From: Euphorbia lathyris
Taxonomy: Eukaryota; Streptophyta; Magnoliopsida; Malpighiales; Euphorbiaceae
DNA: 64,000 nt
NCBI RefSeq assembly: GCF_963576675.1
Contig: NC_088911.1
Span: forward strand, 81,745,256-81,809,255
Reading direction: 5' to 3'
The position numbers and the translations under genes are program-made. This document shows, piece after piece, positions 45,288-55,401 of this stretch. The notes under the pieces are model-generated. The model was not told where the DNA came from and made no database searches. It saw only the letters and a program-made list of their open reading frames with translations. Position 1 is the stretch's first letter. The number at the start of each line of letters is the position of its first letter.

Positions 45288-48200
45288 TCAAGATGAAGTA
45301 GTAGGAATCGAAATTAACTTCATCTTGGATAAAGCATATACCATTTGGTTGGCAGTTAATGGCTTTGTGAACAGGTCTGCTAATTGATGAGCCGAATCCA
45401 CATAAGGTGTATTGAGAAAACCAGATGAAAGATGATCCCTGATAATGTGACAATCAATGTCGATATGTTTTGTCTTTTCATGAAAGACAGGATTGGCAGC
45501 AATATGGATTGCAGCCTGGTTGTCACAGAATAAGGGCATAGGCATTAATGGCACAACCTTGAATTCATTCGGAACATAAGTGAGCCATTTTAGTTCACAG
45601 GAAGTAGTTCCCATAGCTCGATATTCAGCTTCAGCAGATGATTTGCTGACTGTTCCTTGCTTTTTAGACTTCCATGACACTAATGCATCTCCCAAGAACA
45701 CACAATAACCCGTCACTGATTTCCTGGAATCTTTGCACTTAGCCCAATCCGAATCACAGTATGCCACTAAGTTAAAATCATTAGCTGCTCCATAGAAAAG
45801 CCCCTTATCCTTAGTACCTTGCAAGTATCTAAGAACATGGATAGTAGCATCCATATGCAACTGAGTTGGATTTGACATGAATTGACTCAATTGCTGTGTA
45901 ACATAGGAAAGGTCTGGTCTTGTGAAGCCTAAGTACAACAGCTTTCCAATGATCTTTCTGTACCTTGCCCCATCTCCATATAATTGAGATTCTGTATCCA
46001 GTTTCAACCCAGCAGGAAAAGGACTGGATGTTACAGAAACATTGGTTAAACCTGCTTCTAATAACAGATCATGAATGTACTTTTGTTGAGATATAAAAAT
46101 TCCTGCCTTGGACCTGGCAAACTCAACTCCAAGAAAATATTTAGCCAATCCCATATCCTTAATTGTGAATGCATTGTGTAACTCCTTTTTAACTTCTGCA
46201 ATGAGAGACACTGAATTTCCAGTGATCAAAACATCATCTACATACACAATTAAGCAGATGGATTCACCTTGCGTTTTCTTAGTGAATAGACAATAGTCAT
46301 GCACTGATTTCTCAAAACCAATGCTTAACAACTTGTGTGTAAAAGCTTTGTTCCATTGCCTTCCTGCCTGTTTCATGCCATAAAGGGACTTGGAAAGCTT
46401 GCAAACTGCCCCTGCTGGTACTTGATACCCTTCTGGTGCTTCCATATAGAGTTCTTCATCTATGGTGCCATGTAAGTAGGCATTATTGATGTCAATTTGG
46501 TAGATTGGCCATCCTTGAGCAGCAGCTATTGCCAAAAAAACTCTCACGGTCACCACTTTGGTAACTGGTGAGAAACTGTCGTAGTAATCTATCCCAAACT
46601 GCTGATTGTAACCTCTGGCAACCAATCGTGCCTTGTATCTGTCAACACTGCCATCTGGCTTGTATTTGACCCTGAAAATCCATTTACAAGTTATGGCCTT
46701 CTTTCCTGGTGGTAATGGTACCAATTGCCAAGTATCATTCAATTCTAGGGCTTCAATTTCCTGCTTCATAGCTGTAATCCAGTGGGGATTGAGTTTGGCT
46801 TCTTTATAGGTTTCTGGTTCATGAATCTTTTGTATGTTAGCTAGGAAACATGTGTATGCTGGGGCAAATGATATATTTGCAGGATCCATGACATTAGTAT
46901 AGTTGACTATGAAGTCATCCATCCACACTGGTTTTCTACTGCTTCTACTTGACACCCTGGTAGGAATCAATGGAGATGCAGCAATAGTAGTAGTGATTGG
47001 TAACTGAGAAGAACCAGACAATGATGGAGATATATCTATTGTAGTTGGCATATGGAGGTTCGAACTGTCAACTTCAGTTGATTCAAGTATTTCATGATGT
47101 GAATAGGATGAACTCCCTGAGGCATTTGAATCATCAAAATCCTTTTGAGAAGATGAATGTTGCTGCATATCTGGATGAGGTTGATAACTCAAAGGCGATG
47201 AAATATTCTCTGGTGTGATAAACACGGGCAAGACTGGTATGCAGCAATCATTAGAGGAGATATCTGTTGATGCCAGTTGTGGGTTTTGGTATGGAAAAAC
47301 ATGCTCCTGAAAAACAATATCTCTAGTAACATGTAGTTTGTGATCCTGTAGATCATAAACCTTGAAGCCTTTTTGCCCCATAGAACCTCCAAGGTAGATA
47401 CCTGTAATTGCTCTATCTGCAAATTTGTCTTTGTGAGGAACATTGTTAGTAAAATAGCAAGCACAACCAAAGATTCTTAATTGACCATAATCAGGTTTTA
47501 AACCATGAAGTAATTCATATGGACACTTCCAATGCAGAATCTTTGTGGGCGTCATGTTCAGCAAAGTAGTAGCATGACTGAGAGCTTCGCCCCAAAATTT
47601 TGTGTTTAAGCCTGCCTGATGCAGTAATGCTCTTGCCACAGACACTAAACTTCTATGCCTCCTCTCAACCACTCCATTTTGTTGAGGTGTATACACACAT
47701 GTTTTCTGATGAATTATCCCATAAGATGCAAACACTGTTTGAGTATTAGCTCCTGTGAATTCTAGGCCATTATCAGTTCTTATCTTTTTAACTTTAATGT
47801 CAAATTGAGTGTGAACCATCTTGATAAATTGATCTAGCAGCATATGAACCTGATCCTTAGATTTAAAAAGGAAAGTCCAAGTAGTTCTTGTAAAATCATC
47901 CACAAGTGTTAACATATATCTTTCACCACTTAGTGACTTCTTCTTGTAAGGACCCCAACAATCAACATGAAGTAATTCAAACTTTTCCATTGAAGAAATT
48001 GAACTACTACAGAAGGACTTTCTTGACATTTTCGTTTGTAAAAAAATTGAACAATCTTTCACCGATGTAGAATCGCATAAAGGAAAAGTATGCTTGAGTT
48101 TAATATGAGACATATGACCCATTCTATTATGCCAAAGCACAACATCAGATGGTTTATTTATAACTACAGAACAAGCTATATGATCTTTATTGACTTGAGT

Positions 48201-49802
48201 GTTGGCACTGAAATTCTTCAAGATATCCTGCTTGAATGACTCTGCTGTAAGTCTGTATAAGCCATTTTGCATCTCTGCTACTGCTATTAATCTCTTAGAA
48301 ACCAGGTCCTGCAATAAGCAGTGCTTAGCAAGAAACCAAATCTTCACTGCCGAATCTGATAGCAATTTGCTAACAGACAAGAGATTGTAGGTAAATTGAG
48401 GCATGTACATAACCTCTTTTATACACAACTTATCATTGAATATGACATCTCCAACATGAGTTACCTTTTGGTATGAACCATCAGGTAAATAGACTTTCCT
48501 GGTATCTGTCACCAGTTTTACATTTTGCATAATTTGTTTAGATTTGCACATGTGTGCAGAGGCACCTGTATCAATGATCCAACAAAAATCAAGACCAAAT
48601 GTATCAGTGAGAGAACTACCTGTACAGGTGCCAGCAAAAGCATTGCCTGCAAAAGCATTGAAAGCTTGTTCATGTACCATCTTCCCTTTGAGATACTTCT
48701 GGACTTCTTTTTGAACCATCATCTGCATCATTCTTTCTTTCTCATTCTGTGAGTCAGAATCAGAACCATCCAGAGGAGTATGTGTCTCCTTAGCCGCATA
48801 AGCATGAGCACTGGATGATGATTTACCACCTGAGCCACTAGATCCAGATCTGTTCCCCTTGAACCAATCTGGATAGCCTTTCAATTTGAAGCAAGTCTCC
48901 TTCTCATGTCCATCTTTGTTGCAATGGCTACAATGCTTATCATTTTTGGCCTTATTCTTGCCAAATTTCTTCTTGCCTTCACTAGTGCCTGCAAAATCTT
49001 TAGAAGTAGTGACAGCATTATGAACAAAAGAGGACTGATTATCTACAGCATTTTCCCTTTGTCTTTCGATGTTCAACAACATTGAAAAAGCTTTGTTGAC
49101 ATTAGGTAAAGGTTCTGAGATCAAGATTTGATCTCTAATATGATCATACTCGGGGTTCAATCCACTCAAAAACTGCATTAACTGTTCTTCATCACTATTC
49201 TTCTGTGCTTCTTTCCTGGCCTCACCACATTTGCAACTAAGACCTGGCTTTAAAATAGTTAATTCATCCCACAACCTCTTAGCTTTGCTAAAAAACTCAA
49301 CTAAAGTTTGATTTTCTTGTTTGAGAAGACTAATCTCTCTCCTGAGATAGAATATAATCGGTCCATTACTAGCTCCATGTCTTAGTTCAATTTCTTCCCA
49401 TAGATGCTTAGCAGTAGAAGCAAACATAAGATTCTCAGCTAGATCTTTAGTTAATGAATTTATCAGCCATGAAAATACTAATGCATCAGTTTCTTTCCAC
49501 TTCTCATATTCAACAGATTCAATATCATCAGGAGCACTTTCTTTTATAACAAAATTGAATTTCCTTTTAGCATTCAAAGCAATGATCATAGATCTTTTCC
49601 AGGTTATGTAGTTTTTGCCATTAAGTGGATTATGAACAAGAATTAATCCAGGATTATCAGCATTACCAGATGCGTTCTGGCTTGAGGATCCAGAATTTCC
49701 AGAATTTAGGGATCCGCCACCGACACCTCCTCCGCTGCCGGAATTAGTCTGTCGTGTCTCCTCTGTTTGTAGAACCTCAACAAAACTCCTTTGATCTCTC
49801 AT
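45288..49802 (-). CDS. Copia gag-pol polyprotein, 1504 residues
   Basis: A single frame from ATG 49802 to a TGA inside the polypurine tract. In order: Ser/Gly/Asn-rich N-terminus; UBN2-type gag (from about residue 50, LVHNPLNGKNYITWKRSM); zinc knuckle CSHCNKDGHEKETC; protease DTGASAH; GAG-pre-integrase HHCC region with HNRMGH; integrase core with HVDCWGPY, RTDNGLEF and NGVVERRHRS (the D, D and E are present); reverse transcriptase with VKYKPDGSVDRYKARLVARG and YVDDVLITG; and RNase H with CDSDWAKCKDSRKSVTGY, AEAEYRA and CDNQAAI. This order (integrase before RT) defines Ty1/copia. In the HHCC region the expected C-x2-C reads C-x2-F (CSIF), which may weaken integrase. Otherwise full length. Confidence 0.95.
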   Translation of the reverse strand: MRDQRSFVEVLQTEETRQTNSGSGGGVGGGSLNSGNSGSSSQNASGNADNPGLILVHNPLNGKNYITWKRSMIIALNAKRKFNFVIKESAPDDIESVEYEKWKETDALVFSWLINSLTKDLAENLMFASTAKHLWEEIELRHGASNGPIIFYLRREISLLKQENQTLVEFFSKAKRLWDELTILKPGLSCKCGEARKEAQKNSDEEQLMQFLSGLNPEYDHIRDQILISEPLPNVNKAFSMLLNIERQRENAVDNQSSFVHNAVTTSKDFAGTSEGKKKFGKNKAKNDKHCSHCNKDGHEKETCFKLKGYPDWFKGNRSGSSGSGGKSSSSAHAYAAKETHTPLDGSDSDSQNEKERMMQMMVQKEVQKYLKGKMVHEQAFNAFAGNAFAGTCTGSSLTDTFGLDFCWIIDTGASAHMCKSKQIMQNVKLVTDTRKVYLPDGSYQKVTHVGDVIFNDKLCIKEVMYMPQFTYNLLSVSKLLSDSAVKIWFLAKHCLLQDLVSKRLIAVAEMQNGLYRLTAESFKQDILKNFSANTQVNKDHIACSVVINKPSDVVLWHNRMGHMSHIKLKHTFPLCDSTSVKDCSIFLQTKMSRKSFCSSSISSMEKFELLHVDCWGPYKKKSLSGERYMLTLVDDFTRTTWTFLFKSKDQVHMLLDQFIKMVHTQFDIKVKKIRTDNGLEFTGANTQTVFASYGIIHQKTCVYTPQQNGVVERRHRSLVSVARALLHQAGLNTKFWGEALSHATTLLNMTPTKILHWKCPYELLHGLKPDYGQLRIFGCACYFTNNVPHKDKFADRAITGIYLGGSMGQKGFKVYDLQDHKLHVTRDIVFQEHVFPYQNPQLASTDISSNDCCIPVLPVFITPENISSPLSYQPHPDMQQHSSSQKDFDDSNASGSSSYSHHEILESTEVDSSNLHMPTTIDISPSLSGSSQLPITTTIAASPLIPTRVSSRSSRKPVWMDDFIVNYTNVMDPANISFAPAYTCFLANIQKIHEPETYKEAKLNPHWITAMKQEIEALELNDTWQLVPLPPGKKAITCKWIFRVKYKPDGSVDRYKARLVARGYNQQFGIDYYDSFSPVTKVVTVRVFLAIAAAQGWPIYQIDINNAYLHGTIDEELYMEAPEGYQVPAGAVCKLSKSLYGMKQAGRQWNKAFTHKLLSIGFEKSVHDYCLFTKKTQGESICLIVYVDDVLITGNSVSLIAEVKKELHNAFTIKDMGLAKYFLGVEFARSKAGIFISQQKYIHDLLLEAGLTNVSVTSSPFPAGLKLDTESQLYGDGARYRKIIGKLLYLGFTRPDLSYVTQQLSQFMSNPTQLHMDATIHVLRYLQGTKDKGLFYGAANDFNLVAYCDSDWAKCKDSRKSVTGYCVFLGDALVSWKSKKQGTVSKSSAEAEYRAMGTTSCELKWLTYVPNEFKVVPLMPMPLFCDNQAAIHIAANPVFHEKTKHIDIDCHIIRDHLSSGFLNTPYVDSAHQLADLFTKPLTANQMVYALSKMKLISIPTTSS

Positions 49803-49916
49803 CTTCCTCAGAATCAGAAATCACTCACACATACAGAGATGATCGGAAGAAAAATTAAGAAGGAGAAAAATGGAGTTTCAACAAGAAATTTTCTCAACCT
49901 AAAAGCTCTGATACCA

Positions 49917-50156
49917 TCTTGAACAAATTGGAAATGAAAATATCTTGTTTATTGAAGTTAGGAAAACAATGATTACAAGAGGTAGATATTTATACAAAAT
50001 ATCTAATTTGTGTAACTAACCTTCCCTCTAGAATGTTCTTCTTCTAACAAACCCAAAACAGAAAATAACAAAAGAGAGAAAGATATAATCTTCTAAACTT
50101 GAGTGTATAGTTGCTTCTGTGAGCCTGCACTTCATTCTTCTTTATTTAATCCAACA
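49917..50156 (-). repeat. Copia 5' LTR (right)
   Basis: 240 bp. On minus it starts TGTTGGATTAAA and ends TTCAAGA, immediately followed by the tRNA-Met primer site. A TATA-type box is not obvious. Confidence 0.95.
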
Positions 50157-50942
50157 ATTTCATTGATAAACTGCTTGGGGTTCGAATTAGCCTTTTCTAA
50201 ATTCCTAAAGTTATTGTTGCCAATATGCCTTAACATAAGGCATAAGAGATATTATTTTGTTCATTTTGACCTTAAGAAATTTGTATGCGGGGACTAGATA
50301 CCATGGTTGGTGACATTGAATTGAATTTAGCTATCTGATGGACAGAAGCAGAGAAGAGAAAAATTGGAGTTATTCTGAAAATATGACACAAAATAGTCAC
50401 TAATCCAATTAGATTGACTTCATTATGACAGTAATTTTTTTTTTTAAATTGAGTTAATGTTGACTCGTTTGACACAAACTCACTAATAGACGCACAAACT
50501 GGATAATCGCCGCCTCTAAAGTGTAACTTTCTGTGTGTGTTACTCCGAATTCAATTGCTTTCTACTTGTCTGGTTTCCTCCTTTAAACTCTCTCATTGGA
50601 TTGCTTGCAAAAACCATAATCATCCTTGTTGGATTTCTTATACTTGTTTTCAATGAGACCCACTAGAGGTTTCAAGAGAAGTAAAAAAGCAGGGAAAAAT
50701 GTTGACCAGAGTGTGTTGTCTGCTGATTTGTCTTCTCTCTAGCCTCAGCCTCTGCCTCGCCAGCCTTAGAGGTGTGGATTTATTGTTTATCAAGGCCAGC
50801 TTTGTGAAATTACATTATGTGAAATATATGGCTGGTATGGGGATCTTTAAACTGAGAAGAATGTTGCTATCAAACAACTTGATGAGTGGCTATCTCTCTC
50901 TCTATTAGTAATCAAACTCTGAATGATGTAAACTATATGCAG
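50157..50942. other. CACTA interior upstream of the kinase fragment
   Basis: No identifiable coding sequence. Short ORFs (50699-50908) have no family features. It may be captured 5' flank or intron of the kinase gene, ending in an acceptor-like ATGCAG before 50943. Confidence 0.4.
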
Positions 50943-52246
50943 GAATATCTCAAACAACAGCATCTTCAAGAAGCAGCAAAACAGGAACTTCTCAGGGTAG
51001 CAACATCTCTAGAAACAGCCTTTTTTCCGGGGGAAGTGGGGATGATCACTCTCCCTTTCCAAATGGCCAGATCTTACCCACTCCCAACTTGAGAATTTTC
51101 TCCTTTGTAGAACTCAGAGCTGCCACCAGGAATTTCAGGTCTGATACTGTGCTTGGCGAGGGAGGTTTCGGTAAAGTCTTCAAGGGTTGGCTTGATGACA
51201 AGACCACTGGAAAGCCTGGAACTGGAACTGGAACTGTAATTGCTGTTAAGAAGTTAAATTCTGAGAGCTTGCAAGGCTTTGAAAAATGGCAGGTAACTCT
51301 AACTCCAAAGGACTTTCATTATTGGCTACATTTGTTAGGAAAATAGGGAAATTAGAATAGCAAGTCATTGAAATGTGTGTATCTTCAATCAGGTCATGAC
51401 TTTTGGGTTATTATAATCACATTTGAGATTATTTTATACATCTTTAATTTCAAATCTGGTGGTTTATTGTAGTCGGAGATCAATTTCCTGGGAAGGCTTT
51501 CTCATCCGAACCTTGTAAGGCTGATAGGATACTGTTGCGAGGAAAAGGAGCTTCTCCTTGTTTATGAATTCATGCAAAAGGGAAGTTTGGAAAACCATCT
51601 ATTTGGAAGTAAGAACCCGATTAATATATTCTCTTCTGCAACTTCCTATAGATATACATTCTGATTATGCATTACTACTCATTTCAATCGATTCAGGGGT
51701 TCAACCGTTCAGCCACTTCCATGGGAAACACGGATCAAAGTTGCTATAGGAGCATCCCGAGGCCTGGCTTTCTTACACACATCAGACAAGCAAGTTATTT
51801 ATAGAGATTTTAAGGCCTCAAACATACTGCTTGATGGGGTGGCTGCCTACACTTCTTTAACTTATTATTTTCTAAATTTTCTTACATTCTTCTTTCTCTT
51901 TTATCCTATTTGATGTATGTTGCACGGAAACTCCTCTTCCATAATGTTTCCATGTTTCATATCCATTTCCTAGCTATGGTTTACAAACATGTTTCCCTAT
52001 GGCCGTTTCGTTTTCAGTTTCCATTCTAGTGCAACATATAATGCGAGTCTATGCTTGTGTTTTGGATGATGGCAATTGACACAAAAATGTCATTTTAACC
52101 TGTAATTTGTGACTTGTTGCAGTCATAAACAGCAATAGTTTCAGATTTTGGTTTGGCGAAATTGGGGCCTTCAGAGAGTCTATCTCATGTAACAACAAGG
52201 GTGATGGGAACATACGGCTATGCTGCCCCGGAGTATGTGGCGACAG
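50943..52246 (+). pseudogene. Captured receptor-like cytoplasmic kinase (RLCK-VII/PBL-like) fragment
   Basis: Exon-like segments 50943-51292, 51473-51608, 51697-51835 and about 52123-52246 retain introns, so the copy came from genomic DNA. They encode a Ser-rich N-terminal region, [13 protein letters not shown], the glycine loop [18 protein letters not shown] with the ATP-binding Lys, [12 protein letters not shown], the catalytic [11 protein letters not shown] (Asp present), DFGLAKLG and [14 protein letters not shown] stop precedes DFG in the last segment, the donor after ILLDG is abnormal, and subdomains IX-XI are missing. Kinases of this family act at the plasma membrane in immune and growth signalling, but this fragment cannot make one. 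Confidence 0.9.
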
Positions 52247-52259
52247 GTAAATATATGGC

Positions 52260-52564
52260 AGTCCTAGTGCATATCTGAATAATCCTGTAGAAGAACGCAT
52301 GAAATACAAGTATGATGTCGACAAAGAAATGACCCTATTGAAGTTTGTTGATGATGAGTGGGGTCCTGTTGGTAGCTTTAATTGGCTTATTACTCATGGA
52401 ACTTCAATGAGTCGCACGAACTCTTTGTTAAGTGGGGATGACAACGGTGCTGCTGCACGCTTTATGGAGGACTGGTTTGAAAAAAATGTTGCTGGATCTG
52501 TAGATGTAGCTTATGGAATCCCTCGAAGAGTCTCAAATATCACTCCGAACCTGCGGCATAATTG
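52260..52564 (+). pseudogene. Captured neutral ceramidase exon
   Basis: An open segment reads [20 protein letters not shown], then MTLLKFVDDEWGPVGSFNW, HGTSMSRTNSL and GAAARFMEDWFE, and ends at a GTAAGT donor. This is the mid-catalytic region of plant neutral ceramidases, which hydrolyse ceramide to sphingosine and fatty acid. The canonical zinc-ligand and nucleophile context is only partly covered. It begins 13 bases after the kinase segment's donor, too close for a functional intron, so the junction looks like joined genomic fragments. Identification is by recognition, not by search. Confidence 0.85.
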
Positions 52565-53740
52565 TAAGTTAGTAGTTTTCTACTTGAGATATGCTTTGAA
52601 AAGTGCTTTAGAAAGAGCAATCTGCCTTTGAGGAAACAATTTGATCTATCTGCTAGGGCTTTTACCTTGCATGATTTCCTTTAAGACAAACTCCACCGTG
52701 TTGTAGATTTCAACATGTTCACTCCCTTTATCAATCCAATGATGCCTATAACATATCATAAATTTCGTATGCAAATCTTTACAAAATTTCGTATGCTTTC
52801 TGGTGTTCTTTCAGTAGAAAGATATGTTTAACTTCTAGTGAGTAAGGGAATTATTTATTTGGGTTAGTTTACCTTTACATCTAAGTTCAAACATTATCGG
52901 AGTTGTCAAATGTAGTTGAGGTTGCTATATAAGCATTGCTCTGTTTCTTTGAATTTTATACTCGTTAATTGGTCTTAAAAGCTTCTATTTCAACACATTC
53001 TGGTCAGTTTTCACGTTTTTTGTGTTATGTTGATACTGGGATTCATAGTCATTTATCATGTTCCAATTTTGGTTGCTTATTGTTTTTATCCGGAGATCAG
53101 ATAACATATTGTCCGTGCTTTAGGAAAATTGACGATTTCAACTGTGTGAATTATTATTATGAATTTTTGTGTGTTCAACTGTGGCTTTATAAAGCTTTAT
53201 AAGCTCATAATTATGTGGTTCCTTGTTTATTAGGGTTGTTGTCATTGTTGCTGCTTGTTTCTCTTCTTGCGATCAGTTCAATGCGGGCAGAACCAATTTA
53301 TTAGCTGCTGTCAGAATTATGATGACCGGTATCGTAGAAAGTAAAAGACGAGCGATTGACAGAAGTTGGAGATACAAGAGCGATTATACAGACAAGTTAA
53401 TGTAGCTCTTATATATTTTGACATAACTTTATATGTTAACCTTTTTATGATATGGAATTTTGACCTCAAATATTAGCTTAATCTAGGTTATGATATCTTG
53501 TGAGTTATATTATATATTTTGATACATTTAAGCATCATATATTAATTCTTTGTAAATATATTTCTAGTTTTCATGAATATTGTTTATTGTTGTATGTTGC
53601 GGTTAATTTATTGTGAAGGTTAAAATATGTTTATAATTGTATTTAATAATCCTAATTGTAATTATAATTACTATCTCATATATAAAATTTATAAATTACA
53701 ATTAAATAAATAAACTGTCTAGCAAATTACGACGAATGTT
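52565..53740. other. CACTA interior, no recognised gene
   Basis: Intron-like AT-rich sequence. One open stretch (53223-53405, +) reads GRTNLLAAVRIMMTGIVESK and then KRRAIDRSWRYKSDY, looks protein-like and ends in TAG. I do not recognise the family; it may be a third captured fragment. Confidence 0.4.
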
Positions 53741-54079
53741 TCAAAATTACAGACAAATATTCCGTCGGTAAACCGATCAGATAATGGGTAGATCTAGCCA
53801 ATTAGCGACTGATTTTTAGTCGCAAATGTAGTCGGTAAAAGTTGCGACCACTCAGCGACTAAATCGAACAGTCGATAAAGTCTGCGACTATTGCCAGAAA
53901 TAGTCGTCGTTTCTCCAGCGACTAGCGACTTACCGACCGAATGATTTTGGTCGGTAAACCGCTAATTTCAGTCGGTAAACTGCTTTAGCTACCACATCAG
54001 CTACCAAAATTGCGGTAGCTAACTAGCAGTTTTCTTGTAGTGTAGTCCTCTAATGCTTTTTAAAATTTTAATTTAATTT

Positions 54080-54728
54080 CAACTTTTAACTATTTATTTT
54101 TGGACTCGTTATTTTTTTTTAAGTAAGAGCTTGAAACGGGATGACAAGTTTCTAGACTCATCCCAACTATATTGGCACTAGAGCCACTCAACACCCCGTC
54201 CTAGAAATTTTATTAATAAGTAAAAAAGAAACAATAACAATGAATGAAATAATAAAGAATGAAAACAACAGTGGACAACATGTCCCAAACTAATCTTGGC
54301 TATAAATAACGTTTGTAATAGGTCCTATTAAAGTCATTGAACACAAGAGCCGCGCAAAGGCTAGGATAGCTTGGCCACCATTATTCCCCGATCATATTTG
54401 CCCACGAGATAGACATTCTGCAACAGTATTTCCTTCACGGAAGATATGTGAGATGTGGACCTAATTAAGGTGAATAACGTCAAGGCAAAAGAGCCAATCT
54501 CCCATGAGCTCCAAATAGCCCGAATTCCGTGTAAAACCGCACTCTTCCATATAATCATTATGAGACTTCCAAATAGCCCTACAAAGACTACATCTCGATG
54601 CTAACGACCAGCCATGCTAAGAAAGCATATCTTCTGTTGCAAGTTTATCATGCAAAGCTTTCTAGCTGATAAGCGAATGGGATGGTGGAATAAAGTCACC
54701 CCAAATGAAAGAAACCCAGGCCTCACGT
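54080..54728 (-). pseudogene. LINE-like relic (zf-RVT plus RNase H end)
   Basis: On minus from 54728: WGDFIPPSHSLISWKALHDK and RCSLCRAIW, as in the zf-RVT domain downstream of plant LINE reverse transcriptase. After several stops come ISHIFREGNTVAECLSRG and a short tail, matching an RNase H end, then an A-rich run near 54111-54120. It has internal deletions and stops. The Tat element inserted at its 5' side. Confidence 0.68.
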
Positions 54729-55156
54729 TGATAACTTGCTAGATTCGATTTGATGATCTTCGCCGCGGTTACCTGCAAAACAGAACCGGAGACAGGATCT
54801 CCGGGAAAACTCTCCGACGATCAAGTCAGTTTTATGGGAAGGTTGGTAAATTGATACTGGTATTGTGGGGAAAAGATGTGAACGTGCCTCCCCATTTGCT
54901 TCTATGTCCTTTTTATAAGTGTTCCTAGGTAACCGCCGGGGGCGGTTACTCTTTCCAGGCCACGTCCCTTACGTGGCTACAAACGTGGTCTCGTTTGTTT
55001 TGAGTGGGAGGTTTAATGCTCCGTTTAGGATTTCGGGGCGGTTACTCATTTTACCCGCTTCCTTTATTCGGAGCCCGTTTGATCTTGAACCATGGGCCTA
55101 AGTATAGGTTGGGCCCGTGTATATGATTCGGCCCGGTTCGGTTTCACGGATCATCA
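54729..55156 (-). repeat. Tat element 3' LTR
   Basis: 428 bp, TGATAACTTGC to CGGATCATCA on plus. On minus it contains CTTATAAAAAGG (54908-54919). Just upstream of that are two perfect dyads: GTAACCGCC-ggg-GGCGGTTAC (54929-54949) and GCCACGT-5-ACGTGGC (54959-54977). Confidence 0.9.
54908..54977 (-). promoter_or_regulatory. Putative core promoter with adjacent dyads in the Tat LTR
   Basis: Minus-strand TATAAAAAGG with two perfect CpG-containing dyads 10-60 bp upstream. ACGTGG is a G-box-like core. The regulatory role is inferred. Confidence 0.5.
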
Positions 55157-55401
55157 CATGCCTCCCCCTTAGTTTGGCAAGAGCCCTTTAGGGTCTTTTC
55201 ATATGTTATAGGGGACTTTTCATCTTCGTCTGGATATTCAAAATTCGAAAGTGATTCTTTCGTTCTCCATCATTTCTTCTCCGGCGTCAACCCTTTAGCG
55301 TTCGTTCTTCTCTGTATTCTCTTTCACATGTAAGTGTTCCTTTCCGCAACTTGTAACTCGTTCGACCCTTTTCTTATTTTTGCTCGTCTTTCTTCGTTAA
55401 T

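Larger units (their letters stand above)
45040..50156 (-). mobile_element. Full-length Ty1/copia retrotransposon, 5.1 kb
   Basis: LTRs of 240 bp (45040-45279 and 49917-50156) appear identical on reading. The TSD is ATTTC (45035-45039 and 50157-50161). On minus, TGGTATCAGAGC (49905-49916) directly abuts the 5' LTR, and the purine tract TTGAGGAGGGGA (45280-45291) abuts the 3' LTR. One uninterrupted gag-pol frame lies between. Identical LTRs and an open frame indicate a young insertion, later than the CACTA it sits in. Confidence 0.96.
44315..54042. mobile_element. Non-autonomous CACTA element carrying host gene fragments (Pack-type)
   Basis: The ends are CACTACAAGAAAACAGCTAC at 44315 and the complement of CACTACAAGAAAACTGCTAG ending at 54042, with a 3-bp TSD TAG (44312-44314 and 54043-54045). 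Subterminal repeats of GCGAC, AGTCGCTA and GTCGGTAAA cluster at 44333-44420 and 53750-54030. No CACTA transposase (TNP2 type) is found. Without the nested copia element it is 4.6 kb and holds a CT-rich block (44570-44790), kinase exons and a ceramidase exon. Movement would depend on transposase from elsewhere. Confidence 0.92.

Noticed and set aside
45043..50156. Copia LTR starting at TGAACAAATT (45043)
   Set aside because: That start leaves no TSD; starting at 45040 gives a 5-bp TSD ATTTC and puts the primer site directly next to the LTR.
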